The position numbers and the translations under genes are program-made. The notes beneath the pieces were generated by a model, which saw only the letters and a program-made list of their open reading frames with translations, ran no database searches and had not been told where the DNA came from. Source: a virus. From it: a DNA stretch of 25,064 nucleotides. Shown here piece by piece: positions 1 to 7,725 of the stretch. Position 1 is the stretch's first letter. Each line of letters starts with the position of its first letter. The stretch spans positions 1-25,064 of IMG/VR virus record IMGVR_UViG_3300020472_000155; one strand, written 5' to 3'.

Positions 1-1772
1 ACATAAGCGGTAGTAGCGACCTTTGTTGAGTTGTCGTCTGCCGACTGGGTGGTAGCCGTTACGCCGTCAGCGAGGACGACAGTTGCAGCGAGAGAAGTCG
101 ATGTCAGGATGCTAGTGCCATTGACGAGTATCCCTTTGCCAGTGGCAAGGTTCACACCCGATTCCATAACATCAGCAATCGTTGTCATCGTGCCAGCGAT
201 AGAAACGGCAGAACGGATTATTCCGTCCTCTCCACTAGGGCTTGCATCCTGTATAACGCCCGTTATGGCGGCATAAATATTTTCATTACCTGAACTAGAG
301 CCACCTGAATCGTTACCATAAAAGTTTATTTGACCTAGTTCGTCATTATTTGCAGCAGAGTTACTGTCGTTCTTTAGATCAATCTTGGGGCTAGGGCCAG
401 CACCGCCGCCCGTTTCCCATAAAGTAAGAGTTTCCCCAAAAGCAGCATGTGCTTGTGTGAAGGTAATGGAATCAACCCCAAACGATCCTTTCTCACTGCC
501 AGCAAAAGTGAATGCCAGAATGTCATCTGAATCCCAGTGAATTTTGGAATCCCCATCACCGTCGTAAACTTCGGTGACTTTTAAGTCGATTGCCCCATCG
601 CCTGCATCGTCATATGTGGCTGTGATACCGCTATGAGAACCGTTTGTCGCCAACTGTGCGCCAGAGATGTCTTGAACATTCTCTGTGACAAGAGCCAAAT
701 CAATCGCTCCGTCCCCCGCATCATCATATGTAGCAGTGATACCCGTGTGTGAACCGTTTGTCGCTAACTGGGCTCCTGAAACATCTTGTGTCGCTTCAGT
801 GAAATCAGTTACCGCTGTCGAAGGAATAGCAATTGTCGCATCAGCAGCGGCAGTCAAACGACCATAAGCGTCAACCGTGAAAGTACCTACCGCTGTGACA
901 CTTCCATAAGAAGCAGCTGTGACAGCAGTTGTAGCCAAATCCACATCATCAGCGTTAACAACTATCCGTGCAGAGTTAGCAGTTCCAACATTAATTGTGT
1001 TACCAGTAATACTTGCACCAGTACCAGCGGTTATCGCCTGTGTACCAGTGAACTGCGTGAATGTAATATCGTGAGTACCCACAGTATGTGGATCACTTGT
1101 GGATGTAACGACGAAACCTTGCCCATTATTAGTTGAACCTGAAAGAACATAAACAGATTCACCTGCTTTAATCTGACCAGTAGGGCTACCATCAAAATCA
1201 ACAGCACGGGTTAAAACCCAAGCGGCTGAACCGGAACCCTGAGTAGTCACATCATATAAACCGTTGTTAGCGTCAGTGGATTCGTCTTGGACAAGAACAC
1301 GGTCACCCGTTGTAGCGTTAGTCCCATCCACAACAAGTCTTATATTAGAACCAGAAGTAAGTGTCGCCCCTACCCCTGAAGTGCCATTGTCATAAGTCGG
1401 CGAGTTAGGAAGTGCAGCAGCGGTACCCAACTTGACGGCTTCATGCCAGTTAACAATGCTTTCCTGATCCACCCATTTAATGCCAGCGGTTTGGGCGCTA
1501 TCAGCAACAAGAACCTGTCCATTCGAGCCAACGGAGAGTTTAGCGACAGTGTTATCAGCGGAACCTGCAAGCAAGTCACCTTTAGCATCAATGATGGCAG
1601 TGTCAATTGACCCTAAACCACCATAAGCAAGAGATGTCCAAGCAGTGCTTCCATCCCCAATCTTGTATTTAGTCGTGTCCGTTTCTATAGCAAACTCACC
1701 GTTCGCTAATGTCGGATTGTTAGATGTCCAGTTGGATGCCGTGTCCCTTCTGAACTGAATTAATGCTGGCAT
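1..1772 (-). CDS. Tail-fibre-like protein, C-terminus cut by window edge
   Basis: Open from ATG at 1772 (good ribosome site AGGAGA five bases upstream) to the left window edge, at least 590 codons, so the C-terminus is missing. The N-terminus begins MPALIQFRRDTASNW and carries an IGDGSTAW motif by about residue 45. This is the short N-terminal module common to phage tail fibres and receptor-binding proteins (Mtd-N-like), thought to join the fibre to the tail. Low-complexity Thr/Ser/Gly/Ala beta-type sequence follows. A 38-residue unit (DISGAQLATNGSHSG type) occurs twice in tandem, encoded near 607-720 and 721-834. A stretch around SYGSVTAVGTFTVDAYGR also occurs in the fibre gene at 2280-3419. 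It is the last of the tail-fibre run seen here. Fibre assignment is confident; receptor unknown. Confidence 0.85.
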   Translation of the reverse strand, partial: MPALIQFRRDTASNWTSNNPTLANGEFAIETDTTKYKIGDGSTAWTSLAYGGLGSIDTAIIDAKGDLLAGSADNTVAKLSVGSNGQVLVADSAQTAGIKWVDQESIVNWHEAVKLGTAAALPNSPTYDNGTSGVGATLTSGSNIRLVVDGTNATTGDRVLVQDESTDANNGLYDVTTQGSGSAAWVLTRAVDFDGSPTGQIKAGESVYVLSGSTNNGQGFVVTSTSDPHTVGTHDITFTQFTGTQAITAGTGASITGNTINVGTANSARIVVNADDVDLATTAVTAASYGSVTAVGTFTVDAYGRLTAAADATIAIPSTAVTDFTEATQDVSGAQLATNGSHTGITATYDDAGDGAIDLALVTENVQDISGAQLATNGSHSGITATYDDAGDGAIDLKVTEVYDGDGDSKIHWDSDDILAFTFAGSEKGSFGVDSITFTQAHAAFGETLTLWETGGGAGPSPKIDLKNDSNSAANNDELGQINFYGNDSGGSSSGNENIYAAITGVIQDASPSGEDGIIRSAVSIAGTMTTIADVMESGVNLATGKGILVNGTSILTSTSLAATVVLADGVTATTQSADDNSTKVATTAY

Positions 1773-1781
1773 AATTTTCTC

Positions 1782-2216
1782 CTATAATGATGCGCCGTTA
1801 GCGCCACCGTCTGCTGCTAATTGATACCTGATCCAAGCTGCCGAATCTCCACCATCCGCGTCGGTGAGAGACATGGCGTTACTTGCAACCCAGGTGCTGT
1901 CCGCTCTGAAATACAGAGCCTTGTTTGTTGTGTCAATTGCTAAGTGTCCGTCTGGGACTGTATGCGTGGGCTTGGCTCCGTAGGTTAGGTTCTCGACACC
2001 AAGCATAGCTTTGAAGTAATCATCGGTCTGAAGATGGTTTCCCGAATTACGATACAAATTGACATCAGCTATACCACTACCAGGGCTCCAACTTAGCTTA
2101 CCGCCAGCATCTACAGCTAAACGGGCAGTTGAGTCACCGGAAACAAAGACATCTATAGCGGTCGATGCCGCTGAAGAAAACTTCTGCGCTGATAAACGCT
2201 CTAAAAATGTTGGCAT
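1782..2216 (-). CDS. Small tail/fibre-associated structural protein
   Basis: 144 residues starting MPTFLERLSAQKF. The centre holds a YRNSGNHLQTDDYF segment and an AIDTTNKALYFRADSTWV motif, resembling the 'ALYFRAGSTW' peg found in many phage fibre proteins where short beta repeats are read out. There is no catalytic motif, signal peptide or membrane segment. It lies between two fibre genes, 9 bases before the next start and 63 bases after the previous stop. A fibre-network or adaptor component is the natural reading, from composition and position rather than a firm family match. No clear ribosome site is seen; GAGG sits only 2 bases from the ATG. Confidence 0.7.
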   Translation of the reverse strand: MPTFLERLSAQKFSSAASTAIDVFVSGDSTARLAVDAGGKLSWSPGSGIADVNLYRNSGNHLQTDDYFKAMLGVENLTYGAKPTHTVPDGHLAIDTTNKALYFRADSTWVASNAMSLTDADGGDSAAWIRYQLAADGGANGASL

Positions 2217-2279
2217 AGCCTCAACTACCCTCTTTTAACATCTCGCCTCACACCCTCAAGTGTGATTTAAGAATTTTTA

Positions 2280-3419
2280 TTAACCTATTATTACTACCTT
2301 ATACGCATTGCTCGCTGGAGCTGAAGCGAATGACACTGTTACCTGACTTGTTGAATTGCGATTCACATTAGCGATAACCGTGTCATTTGTTGTTGCATCA
2401 TAAACCTCAACCACGACATCCATACTTGACCTGTTGTGTGTTATAGCGAATGATGTAGCGGAACCGTCACCGATAGTTTCAGTGACTTTCTCCATGATCC
2501 CAAGATTGGCTCTAGCAGCTGCACCTGTTGAAGCTCCAGTACCACCATGAAGGATTGCTACATCAGTGCCTTCCCAAGTACCAGAAGATATAGTGCCGAG
2601 AGTTTGAAGTGAAGAGTTGATAACCCCAGAACCAAGTGTGGCTGACGTTAAAACGGCTGTTCCGTGGATTCTGTAAGCAAGCCCCGTACCTATGTTTACG
2701 TTCTGGTTAAAGTCCCAAGAGTCTGTGCTATCTGTCCAAAGAATTGTTTTGTCACTAGCACCTTTAAGGGTGATACCGCCACCATCAGCAGTTGTGTCTG
2801 ATGGACTAGCGACAGTGCCAAGTTCGATGTTTTTATCATCAACAGTTAGTGTCGTTGAATTTACTGTTGTGGTTGTGCCATTAACAGTAAGGTTCCCTGT
2901 GACAGTCAGGTGTTGCCCGATTGTTACATCATCTGGGAGACCGACAACAAGGGTGCCTGACCCATCCGTGTAAGCAACTGATATTTCATCTGCTGTGCCG
3001 GAAATAAGAGCCCCAGCGACATCCTCTACGGCTTCTTGGAAATCTGTAATTTGAGTATTTGGGATTGCTATGTTGACATCAGCAGCGGCGGTTAAACGAC
3101 CTTGAGCGTCAACAGTGTAAGTCGGAACAGCGGTCGCACTGCCATAAGAGTTTGCAGTAACCGAAGTATCCGCAATGTTTAACGTGACATCCCCCTGGAC
3201 ACCACCTCCACTGAGCCCCGTGCCTGCAACGACAGATTCGATATCACCTTCAGCAAGATTTATCCACGAACTCCCGTTATAGAAATTTAGTGTGTTACTC
3301 GATGTGTTGTAATACATCTGCCCCGTGACAGGGGTAGATGGCGCGCTAGCGAGATTCTCTATGCGCGGTTTGATTAATTGATTCTGATTTAGGTCAAGAT
3401 TGACCAAATATTTTGCCAT
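2280..3419 (-). CDS. Tail-fibre-like structural protein
   Basis: 379 residues, ATG at 3419 with AGGAG nine bases upstream. N-terminus MAKYLVNLDLNQNQLIKPRIENL followed by GQMYYNTSSNTLNFYNGSSW (about residues 33-52) is the attachment module of many marine phage fibres. The middle carries the widespread VTGNLTVNGTTTTVNSTTL/VDDKNIELG segment (about 172-200), typical of cyanophage and pelagiphage fibres. A Gly/Thr-rich region and a C-terminal beta domain (residues about 310-379, ITHNRSSMDVVVEVYD) follow. The block around SYGSATAVPTYTVDAQGR is paralogous to one in the downstream fibre gene at 1-1772. The family look is strong; adsorption role is inferred from that and from position. Confidence 0.85.
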   Translation of the reverse strand: MAKYLVNLDLNQNQLIKPRIENLASAPSTPVTGQMYYNTSSNTLNFYNGSSWINLAEGDIESVVAGTGLSGGGVQGDVTLNIADTSVTANSYGSATAVPTYTVDAQGRLTAAADVNIAIPNTQITDFQEAVEDVAGALISGTADEISVAYTDGSGTLVVGLPDDVTIGQHLTVTGNLTVNGTTTTVNSTTLTVDDKNIELGTVASPSDTTADGGGITLKGASDKTILWTDSTDSWDFNQNVNIGTGLAYRIHGTAVLTSATLGSGVINSSLQTLGTISSGTWEGTDVAILHGGTGASTGAAARANLGIMEKVTETIGDGSATSFAITHNRSSMDVVVEVYDATTNDTVIANVNRNSTSQVTVSFASAPASNAYKVVIIG

Positions 3420-3459
3420 TTAAGCGGCTCCTATAGGGGAATTTTTCACGATCTTCCTA

Positions 3460-4050
3460 CTATGAAAGATACGCCTTTCCACCGAAGGACTGTGCGAAGG
3501 TCACCGTACAAGCATCGTCACTTGTGTACGTTACATCACCAAAACACACATTGTCAGAGGTATCCACAACAAAAATGCTTGGTTTAAAGCCTAAGTTATG
3601 CGTTATAGACCATGTAGTAGCGGGTGATTCTTGAGTATGCGTGTAAGCAGTTTGCCCAGCAATTGATGTATTAACATACGCTTGAGTAGCATAATTATGG
3701 GATGTAATTGGGTTCACAGCAGGGGTAACATCCGCTAAATCGAGAGTCCCCGCAGTGGAGTTTTGTGGTACAGAAATGTTGTATTTATTCTGCCCAGCGC
3801 CATCAATGTTCTCAGTTACCTCATAAGTGACACCAGTTGGTGATGTCGTTGAATCGTCAGTAGCCGTAAGTGAAACACTGATAGCCCCAGAACCATTCAA
3901 AGTACCTGTTGTTAAGGTCGGTGCGATAATTTGATTATTTGACGAATCGGTCATCGTTGTTGAGGCGATAAAGGTCACATTGCCACTAGCGGCAGTAGTC
4001 CCATCTGCTTGTTTGTATGTACCTGTTACGGTGATTGTTGTAAAAGCCAT
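3460..4050 (-). CDS. Minor tail / receptor-binding-type protein
   Basis: 196 residues from ATG at 4050. That start is chosen over an in-frame ATG at 4092 because it forms a TAATG overlap with the preceding stop. Residues 1-110 are an Ig-like beta domain (ITVTGTYKQADGTTAASGNV, then VTYEVTENI and NISVPQN), of the kind in actinophage minor tail proteins. A short linker with a NYATQAYVN helix follows. The C-terminus (about 145-196) holds WSITHNLGFKPSIFVVD and ends GGKAYLS, a small domain common at the ends of phage fibres. It lies exactly where the tail-tube gene often sits, but the sequence looks fibre-like rather than tube-like. Exact place in the virion is unknown. Confidence 0.75.
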   Translation of the reverse strand: MAFTTITVTGTYKQADGTTAASGNVTFIASTTMTDSSNNQIIAPTLTTGTLNGSGAISVSLTATDDSTTSPTGVTYEVTENIDGAGQNKYNISVPQNSTAGTLDLADVTPAVNPITSHNYATQAYVNTSIAGQTAYTHTQESPATTWSITHNLGFKPSIFVVDTSDNVCFGDVTYTSDDACTVTFAQSFGGKAYLS

Positions 4051-4439
4051 TAGTTTGTATGTGTTACGTTGACGGATAAAGCATGGTGGCAAACATTTTG
4101 ATCTATTTGAGCTAATCTTTGCACATCACCAACTCTACACCTAAAAACTGTTTTGTCTGCACCAGTAAGGTCAGCACTGTCAACAGCTGCTAATAAAGAT
4201 TCCACAAGGGTGACATCTTCTGAGTCAAGATTTTGCCATAAATCAACCTGAATTAACCTCTCTCTAGCAGTGACAACACCATCGCCTGCTAAAGCAACAC
4301 CACGCGCCAGGTCATCTGCGAAAGTAACAAGAGGGAAAGAAGCCGAATCTGGTGCATAATCACGGTACACCTTGTTCGTGATGTTAGTGATATTAGCGTC
4401 AACTATCACTGTTCTCAGGGAAGAAGCTACACTCGCCAT
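4050..4439 (-). CDS. Tail-completion / terminator-like protein (DUF3168-type)
   Basis: 129 residues. The size, the N-terminal helix followed by YRDYAPDSASFPLVTFADD, the central QVDLWQN strand and the position after an HK97 gp10-like gene are those of tail-terminator proteins (DUF3168 / lambda gpU-like), which cap the tail and join it to the head. Translation is tightly linked to the next gene through a TAATG overlap at 4048-4052; the upstream gene's stop lies 3 bases before this start. No enzymatic motif is visible. The family is judged from short motifs and gene order, so a different connector protein is possible. Confidence 0.7.
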   Translation of the reverse strand: MASVASSLRTVIVDANITNITNKVYRDYAPDSASFPLVTFADDLARGVALAGDGVVTARERLIQVDLWQNLDSEDVTLVESLLAAVDSADLTGADKTVFRCRVGDVQRLAQIDQNVCHHALSVNVTHTN

Positions 4440-4442
4440 TGG

Positions 4443-5177
4443 TTATGCCCTACCTCTTTGCGCAAGCACAGCTGCTGGCCCGTGCAGTGGGCTTCTGAAT
4501 CTTTCAGCCCTTATAACCAACCTAGTTGGTGTGCTAGCAAACAACTTTTTAGCTGTTTGTCTTTCATATCTAACAAAATTAATCCTAGTTGTTTTACCTA
4601 TATATCCTTCACCACCAGCAGTGAAATTACCAACAAGGTCTGTACCAATCTTTTTGACCGATGCGGTGGGGCTACTAGCTGTCGCAACATGTCGCCAAAG
4701 AGGACGAGGTGACACACCTCTACCGGAATCCCCTATATAACCAAATTCGAGATCCTTTGAGTAATCTAATGTAGAAAAAACTTCAATGGCTGTTGCGCCG
4801 AAACCTTTCATCAATTTCCCCATTTTCCCAGATCCAGGGGATGCGCCACGAACAGGTAATTGTGACGATATAAACTTTACGCTCCTCTGCAACTTTCCTG
4901 ACTGTTTAGCAGGAGGAGTGCCAGGTTTAGAGGATCTCGTTTTCCCTACTGTCTTATGGACATAAGGGTTTCCCATCTTGCCTGATTCGCCATATCCTGC
5001 TCTAATCCCCTTAGCGTATCTACTCCCTACTAAACGACCAGCTCTTTTTAAACCTAGTCGAGCGCCAGCATTATAAACATTTAAAGCATTAGCTATAATC
5101 ATTTCCTCAATGCTTGCTGGTTTAAGCCCAGCAGGAGTAGGGCATAAAACAACTACGTGTGATTTATTGCCAGCCAT
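4443..5177 (-). CDS. HK97 gp10-like tail-completion protein
   Basis: 244 residues, basic. The hallmark of the gp10 family is visible at about residues 82-101 (SKPGTPPAKQSGKLQRSV) and again at about 140-165, with a YSKDLEFGYIGDSGRG stretch then RPLWRHV, matching the family's 'lE.Gt..aRPfl' motif. These proteins work at the head-tail junction or tail tip during assembly. At 244 residues it is longer than many family members (usually about 120-160), with an extra N-terminal segment and an Arg-rich C-terminal extension. It overlaps the preceding connector gene by one base (TAATG, 5175-5179). Confidence 0.8.
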   Translation of the reverse strand: MAGNKSHVVVLCPTPAGLKPASIEEMIIANALNVYNAGARLGLKRAGRLVGSRYAKGIRAGYGESGKMGNPYVHKTVGKTRSSKPGTPPAKQSGKLQRSVKFISSQLPVRGASPGSGKMGKLMKGFGATAIEVFSTLDYSKDLEFGYIGDSGRGVSPRPLWRHVATASSPTASVKKIGTDLVGNFTAGGEGYIGKTTRINFVRYERQTAKKLFASTPTRLVIRAERFRSPLHGPAAVLAQRGRA

Positions 5178-5494
5178 TAGGTGTTCGCCCCCAACAAAAA
5201 CACACGCTGATGTGATTGTGTGTGTTGGATGCTCGTTATGTCATAAGTCCCATTCAAAAGAGAATGCAACCCTGAAACAACAATCTGGTCGTCGTCACTA
5301 AGGGTTGTCGCAAGAGGAAGCCAAGCAATAGCATCAGCTTGGTAACTTTGCTTACCCATATCAACATCATTAGAATTAGCGATATGCACACGACCTTGAA
5401 CAGTCGTGTCAGAATTTGAGTAGCTTGTTTGCCCCTCTATATCGACTGTAGGTGTTCGACTTCTAACCTTAAGAGAATGTATCGCCCCGCGCAT
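5177..5494 (-). CDS. Head-tail connector (head-closure/stopper-like)
   Basis: 105 residues, beta-rich, with a QADAIAWLPLATTLSDDDQIVV segment and a YDITSIQHTQSHQRVFLL C-terminus. In head-closure proteins of HK97/SPP1-type phages the same layout describes a small beta barrel ending in a strand that reports the connection. It is sandwiched between an adaptor-like gene and a gp10-like gene, with one-base TAATG overlaps on both sides (5494 and 5177), so the three are almost certainly translated together as one assembly set. Assigned on size, order and strand pattern; no decisive motif. Confidence 0.65.
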   Translation of the reverse strand: MRGAIHSLKVRSRTPTVDIEGQTSYSNSDTTVQGRVHIANSNDVDMGKQSYQADAIAWLPLATTLSDDDQIVVSGLHSLLNGTYDITSIQHTQSHQRVFLLGANT

Positions 5495-6054
5495 TAGTAA
5501 ACCCCTCTACGCCTGTACCTCCGCACCCATCGCAAATCCTCATCAGAAAAACCTGACATGCCATTATTTGCGAAAGACATATCCACACCTTCAGCTGCTA
5601 GTCTCTTGAGACCCTGTGCGTCCGCAAGGATTTGAGACATTTCCCTAGAACAAACACGAAGCATCAAAGCCTCTAACTGTTGTTGTTCTGTGGAACCCAT
5701 TCCTGCTGTATAGGAAATAAGAGCGCTTGTCCCTTGTGTGGTGTTCCAAATCCCGTCTATCCCCCAGTTGTAAATGTCAAAATCAGTTATTGTTTGCACC
5801 ACCTCAGAACCCAAAGTCCCTATTTTCAACTCGGTAACCGACAAAACTGGGTATTCCTTCAAAAAAATCTGCTGTTGATTTCTTTGTAAAATATGTGCTT
5901 CTCCAGTTATAGCGGTTCCTGTAAGAGACCTGTTAAGAATCCCTGAAAGTTCACGCTCTAATGCGCCAATCATAGTGTTAGCCGCTGATTGCTCTCCAGT
6001 AGTGAACGTCTTGTTCATATAGGTAGCAAGGTCTTGATAAGTAATAATCGCCAT
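5494..6054 (-). CDS. Head-tail adaptor (HK97 gp6 / SPP1 gp15-like)
   Basis: 186 residues. The N-terminus (ITYQDLATYMNKTFTTGEQSAAN) and the helix ALERELSGILNR are typical of adaptor proteins that bind the portal ring. They are followed by LKEYPVLSVTELKI, the usual 'yPV.sV..v' strand, and LISYTAGM, the usual 'v.Y.aG' segment before a helical C-terminus. The C-terminal tail is Arg-rich. It opens the connector run, and its stop overlaps the next start (TAATG). No clear Shine-Dalgarno site precedes ATG 6054; instead the leader at 6055-6071 is nearly identical to that of the gene at 16264 (see the repeat entry). Confidence 0.8.
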   Translation of the reverse strand: MAIITYQDLATYMNKTFTTGEQSAANTMIGALERELSGILNRSLTGTAITGEAHILQRNQQQIFLKEYPVLSVTELKIGTLGSEVVQTITDFDIYNWGIDGIWNTTQGTSALISYTAGMGSTEQQQLEALMLRVCSREMSQILADAQGLKRLAAEGVDMSFANNGMSGFSDEDLRWVRRYRRRGVY

Positions 6055-6071
6055 GTCTTTAGCCTACGCTT
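6052..6071 (-). promoter_or_regulatory. Repeated leader element, copy 1 (before adaptor gene)
   Basis: Includes ATG 6054 and the 17 bases before it. On the minus strand the core is AAGCGTAGGCTAA, present again at 16262-16281 at the same distance from an ATG (18 of 20 bases match). TAGGCT sits exactly 6 nt from the ATG, where a -10 box of a leaderless transcript would lie. It could instead act as a weak ribosome site (TAGG, 8 nt). Confidence 0.5.
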
Positions 6072-6089
6072 TCTTTACGCTCTAGTCGG

Positions 6090-6422
6090 TTAGGCTTCCT
6101 CTCCCTTTTCTAGCATTCTTTTAGCCCGAAGAATAAGTAAACGCTCACGGGTGCTTTTACCACCCCAAATCCCGTAGCGTTCATTATTTTTCAAAGCGTA
6201 CTTAAGACAAGTTACAACTACTGGACAAGTATTGCACATCGCCTTAGCCGCCTTCAGAGCGTCTGTGTCGCCTGGAGAGGGAAAAAATATAGCAGGGTCT
6301 TCCGCTTCGCGACAGGAGCCGTTCTTCTGCCACTCAGGGCGGTCTACGGCGATTATACGATCGTCATTGACCCAACCTGCTGACTCAGCTTTTGGTAAAG
6401 GAGAACTGTCCCGTAATGGCAT
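6090..6422 (-). CDS. WhiB-family Fe-S transcription factor, copy 1
   Basis: 110 residues. Four cysteines ligate the [4Fe-4S] cluster of this family: C37, then C63-x2-C66-x5-C72. GIWGG follows at 84-88, then a basic C-terminal tail (KSTRERLLILRAKR) used for DNA or sigma-factor contacts. All key residues are present, so it should be functional. WhiB proteins bind the primary sigma factor and alter host promoters; phage TM4 WhiB shuts off host whiB2 and causes superinfection exclusion (known of the family). Oddly, it lies inside the structural run between lysin and adaptor. ATG 6422 is forced by an in-frame TGA just before it. No Shine-Dalgarno site is seen, and an inverted repeat covers the upstream region. 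Confidence 0.93.
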   Translation of the reverse strand: MPLRDSSPLPKAESAGWVNDDRIIAVDRPEWQKNGSCREAEDPAIFFPSPGDTDALKAAKAMCNTCPVVVTCLKYALKNNERYGIWGGKSTRERLLILRAKRMLEKGEEA

Positions 6423-6427
6423 TCATC

Positions 6428-6447
6428 CATTGTCCCATATGACAATG
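6428..6447 (-). promoter_or_regulatory. Inverted repeat at WhiB copy 1 start; possible operator
   Basis: Perfect 7-bp arms CATTGTC and GACAATG with a 6-base loop, ending 6 bases before the WhiB start codon. On the minus strand GACAAT lies 6 nt from the ATG, so a -10 box may sit inside the repeat. It could be a binding site for autoregulation or a hairpin that limits translation. Confidence 0.45.
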
Positions 6448-6458
6448 TGTAAAAGTCT

Positions 6459-7271
6459 TTAAAGGGTGTCCTTCCAGCATTTCTTACTTGGATTCCAATG
6501 ATGGACACCTGATGAATAAAACAAATGTGCGGCTACGCCGACTTGAGCTTTGAGGTCATAAATGTCCCATCCCTTAAAACCGGCGGTGGCGGAGCGGTCT
6601 TTCCAATAGCGCGACAAGTGCTGGAAGGCTCCCACGGCTAGCGCAGAACTTACCGCATCATTATGAGTGTGGTGTGGTAAAGCGCTACTCTCACAAAACG
6701 CTATGCGAAGTGCAAGAGCCCTGTCATTTGGTAAGAACCATTGGTTCACTAACTGTTCAAGTGTTGGTCTCTCTACCCAATACTGACCTAAATATTCATC
6801 AGCAGGGTTTTCCTCAATGCTTTCCAAATACCATTGGTTTCTGCCATTGAAATGTTTGAGAGCATCTTCTATTGTCCCAAACCAAAGCATGTGTTTACTG
6901 CGAGTGTTTTTGCCGTAAATCCCATCCACTTGTTCCATGCCAAGAAATTCTTGTAAAGCGACTATATGATCGCCTCTTTCATGGAAACCATACATTTGAT
7001 CTATCAGGTAAGGAACAGGGGGAATGGTGGTAGTCGGAGGTGAAGGTCGGGAAAACGTAGACGTTTCACCTCGGACTACCATGTCAGAATTTACATGCTC
7101 GGATATATTTGGTTTGTCGTACCCAGTTGGAACAATGTAAGTTCTGAAAACTTCCGTAAAAGAAGAATTATAAGCTTCCGCTATTGAGGATGACATGCCG
7201 ATAATAACGATTATTATTGAACCGACTAATCCAACCACAATACGCGGAAGCCAGTGTATGCCTTCTTTCAT
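6459..7271 (-). CDS. Membrane-anchored transglycosylase-like lysin
   Basis: 270 residues. A hydrophobic N-terminal segment (about 9-28) after a short basic start suggests a signal anchor. Pro/Thr-rich linker at 75-87. Residues about 91-130 resemble a peptidoglycan-binding repeat (ALQEFLGMEQVDGIYGKNTR). The C-terminal 185-270 is a lysozyme/SLT-like domain: FCES with candidate catalytic Glu194, VGAFQHLSRYW at 213-223, and VAAHLFYSSG near the end. Actinophage lysins and tail-associated lysins share these motifs. It probably cuts cell-wall glycan, either at lysis or at entry. Start and upstream stop overlap (ATGA at 7268-7271), so it is coupled to the HNH gene. Confidence 0.82.
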   Translation of the reverse strand: MKEGIHWLPRIVVGLVGSIIIVIIGMSSSIAEAYNSSFTEVFRTYIVPTGYDKPNISEHVNSDMVVRGETSTFSRPSPPTTTIPPVPYLIDQMYGFHERGDHIVALQEFLGMEQVDGIYGKNTRSKHMLWFGTIEDALKHFNGRNQWYLESIEENPADEYLGQYWVERPTLEQLVNQWFLPNDRALALRIAFCESSALPHHTHNDAVSSALAVGAFQHLSRYWKDRSATAGFKGWDIYDLKAQVGVAAHLFYSSGVHHWNPSKKCWKDTL

Positions 7272-7609
7272 GGATCAAATATCCCCCTACTCGGTTTAAG
7301 TCTTCTTGTAAGCCCAAGAGTCGTGGCTTCTTCTGGATGCAAATGCTTCCAGTCGTGGTGCGCTCGGCATAAAACCTGACAATTATCAGGATCTAACCAA
7401 TCCCCGCCTCGTCCCCTTCCGATGATTTCATCTACATCTAGTGGCCCCCAACATTCTACCTCCTCGACTAAGAATTTTGCAACACATTTGTACGCATCAC
7501 GTTCTAAAACTTCTTCACGAACGCGTTTCCGAATGCTTAATTCAGCTCTTCTTTTAGCACTAACCTGCTTCAACGGCGTTTTTCGTCGAAGTGGCCCAGA
7601 GCGCTTCAT
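7268..7609 (-). CDS. HNH endonuclease
   Basis: 113 residues, strongly basic N-terminus (MKRSGPLRRKTPLK). Core: KCVAKF, then DVDEIIGRGRGGDWLDPDNCQVLC with CRAHHDWKH. This matches actinophage HNH proteins in which the first His of HNH is replaced by the D-x-D-E form. The Asn of LDPDN and the His of AHHDWKH are kept, as are Cys residues for a structural zinc. Phage HNH proteins beside capsid genes often assist the terminase in DNA packaging; whether this one does is inference. The start is coupled by ATGA to a 9-codon leader ORF, and a promoter precedes that. Confidence 0.85.
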   Translation of the reverse strand: MKRSGPLRRKTPLKQVSAKRRAELSIRKRVREEVLERDAYKCVAKFLVEEVECWGPLDVDEIIGRGRGGDWLDPDNCQVLCRAHHDWKHLHPEEATTLGLTRRLKPSRGIFDP

Positions 7610-7635
7610 ATAGTGAAGCCTTTGGTGGACAACAT
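7606..7635 (-). CDS. 9-codon leader ORF coupled to HNH gene
   Basis: Strong Shine-Dalgarno GAGGAGG (7642-7648) lies 6 nt before ATG 7635, which opens a reading frame of only nine residues (MLSTKGFTI). Its TGA overlaps the HNH start as ATGA (7606-7609). The HNH ATG has no ribosome site of its own at a normal distance, so its translation probably depends on ribosomes ending this mini-ORF. Whether the peptide itself matters is unknown. Confidence 0.55.
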   Translation of the reverse strand: MLSTKGFTI

Positions 7636-7660
7636 AACTAACCTCCTCGCGGTAGGTGTA

Positions 7661-7689
7661 AAGATACGGTGAGCTTCTGCTCTTGACAA
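7661..7689 (-). promoter_or_regulatory. Sigma-70-like promoter before HNH-lysin-WhiB run
   Basis: On the minus strand TTGTCA (7684-7689) and TATCTT (7661-7666) are separated by exactly 17 bases. They match the TTGACA/TATAAT consensus at 5/6 and 4/6. Predicted start near 7654, just upstream of the GAGGAGG ribosome site. It would drive the leader ORF, HNH, lysin and perhaps later genes. Confidence 0.55.
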
Positions 7690-7725
7690 CACGCTGTCAC
7701 AATTAATTAGGACAGTGAGAGAGGC

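Noticed and set aside
2248-2265. TCACAC...GTGTGA hairpin between two fibre genes as a terminator
   Set aside because: Its T-rich flank is on the plus-strand side, but the genes are transcribed on the minus strand.
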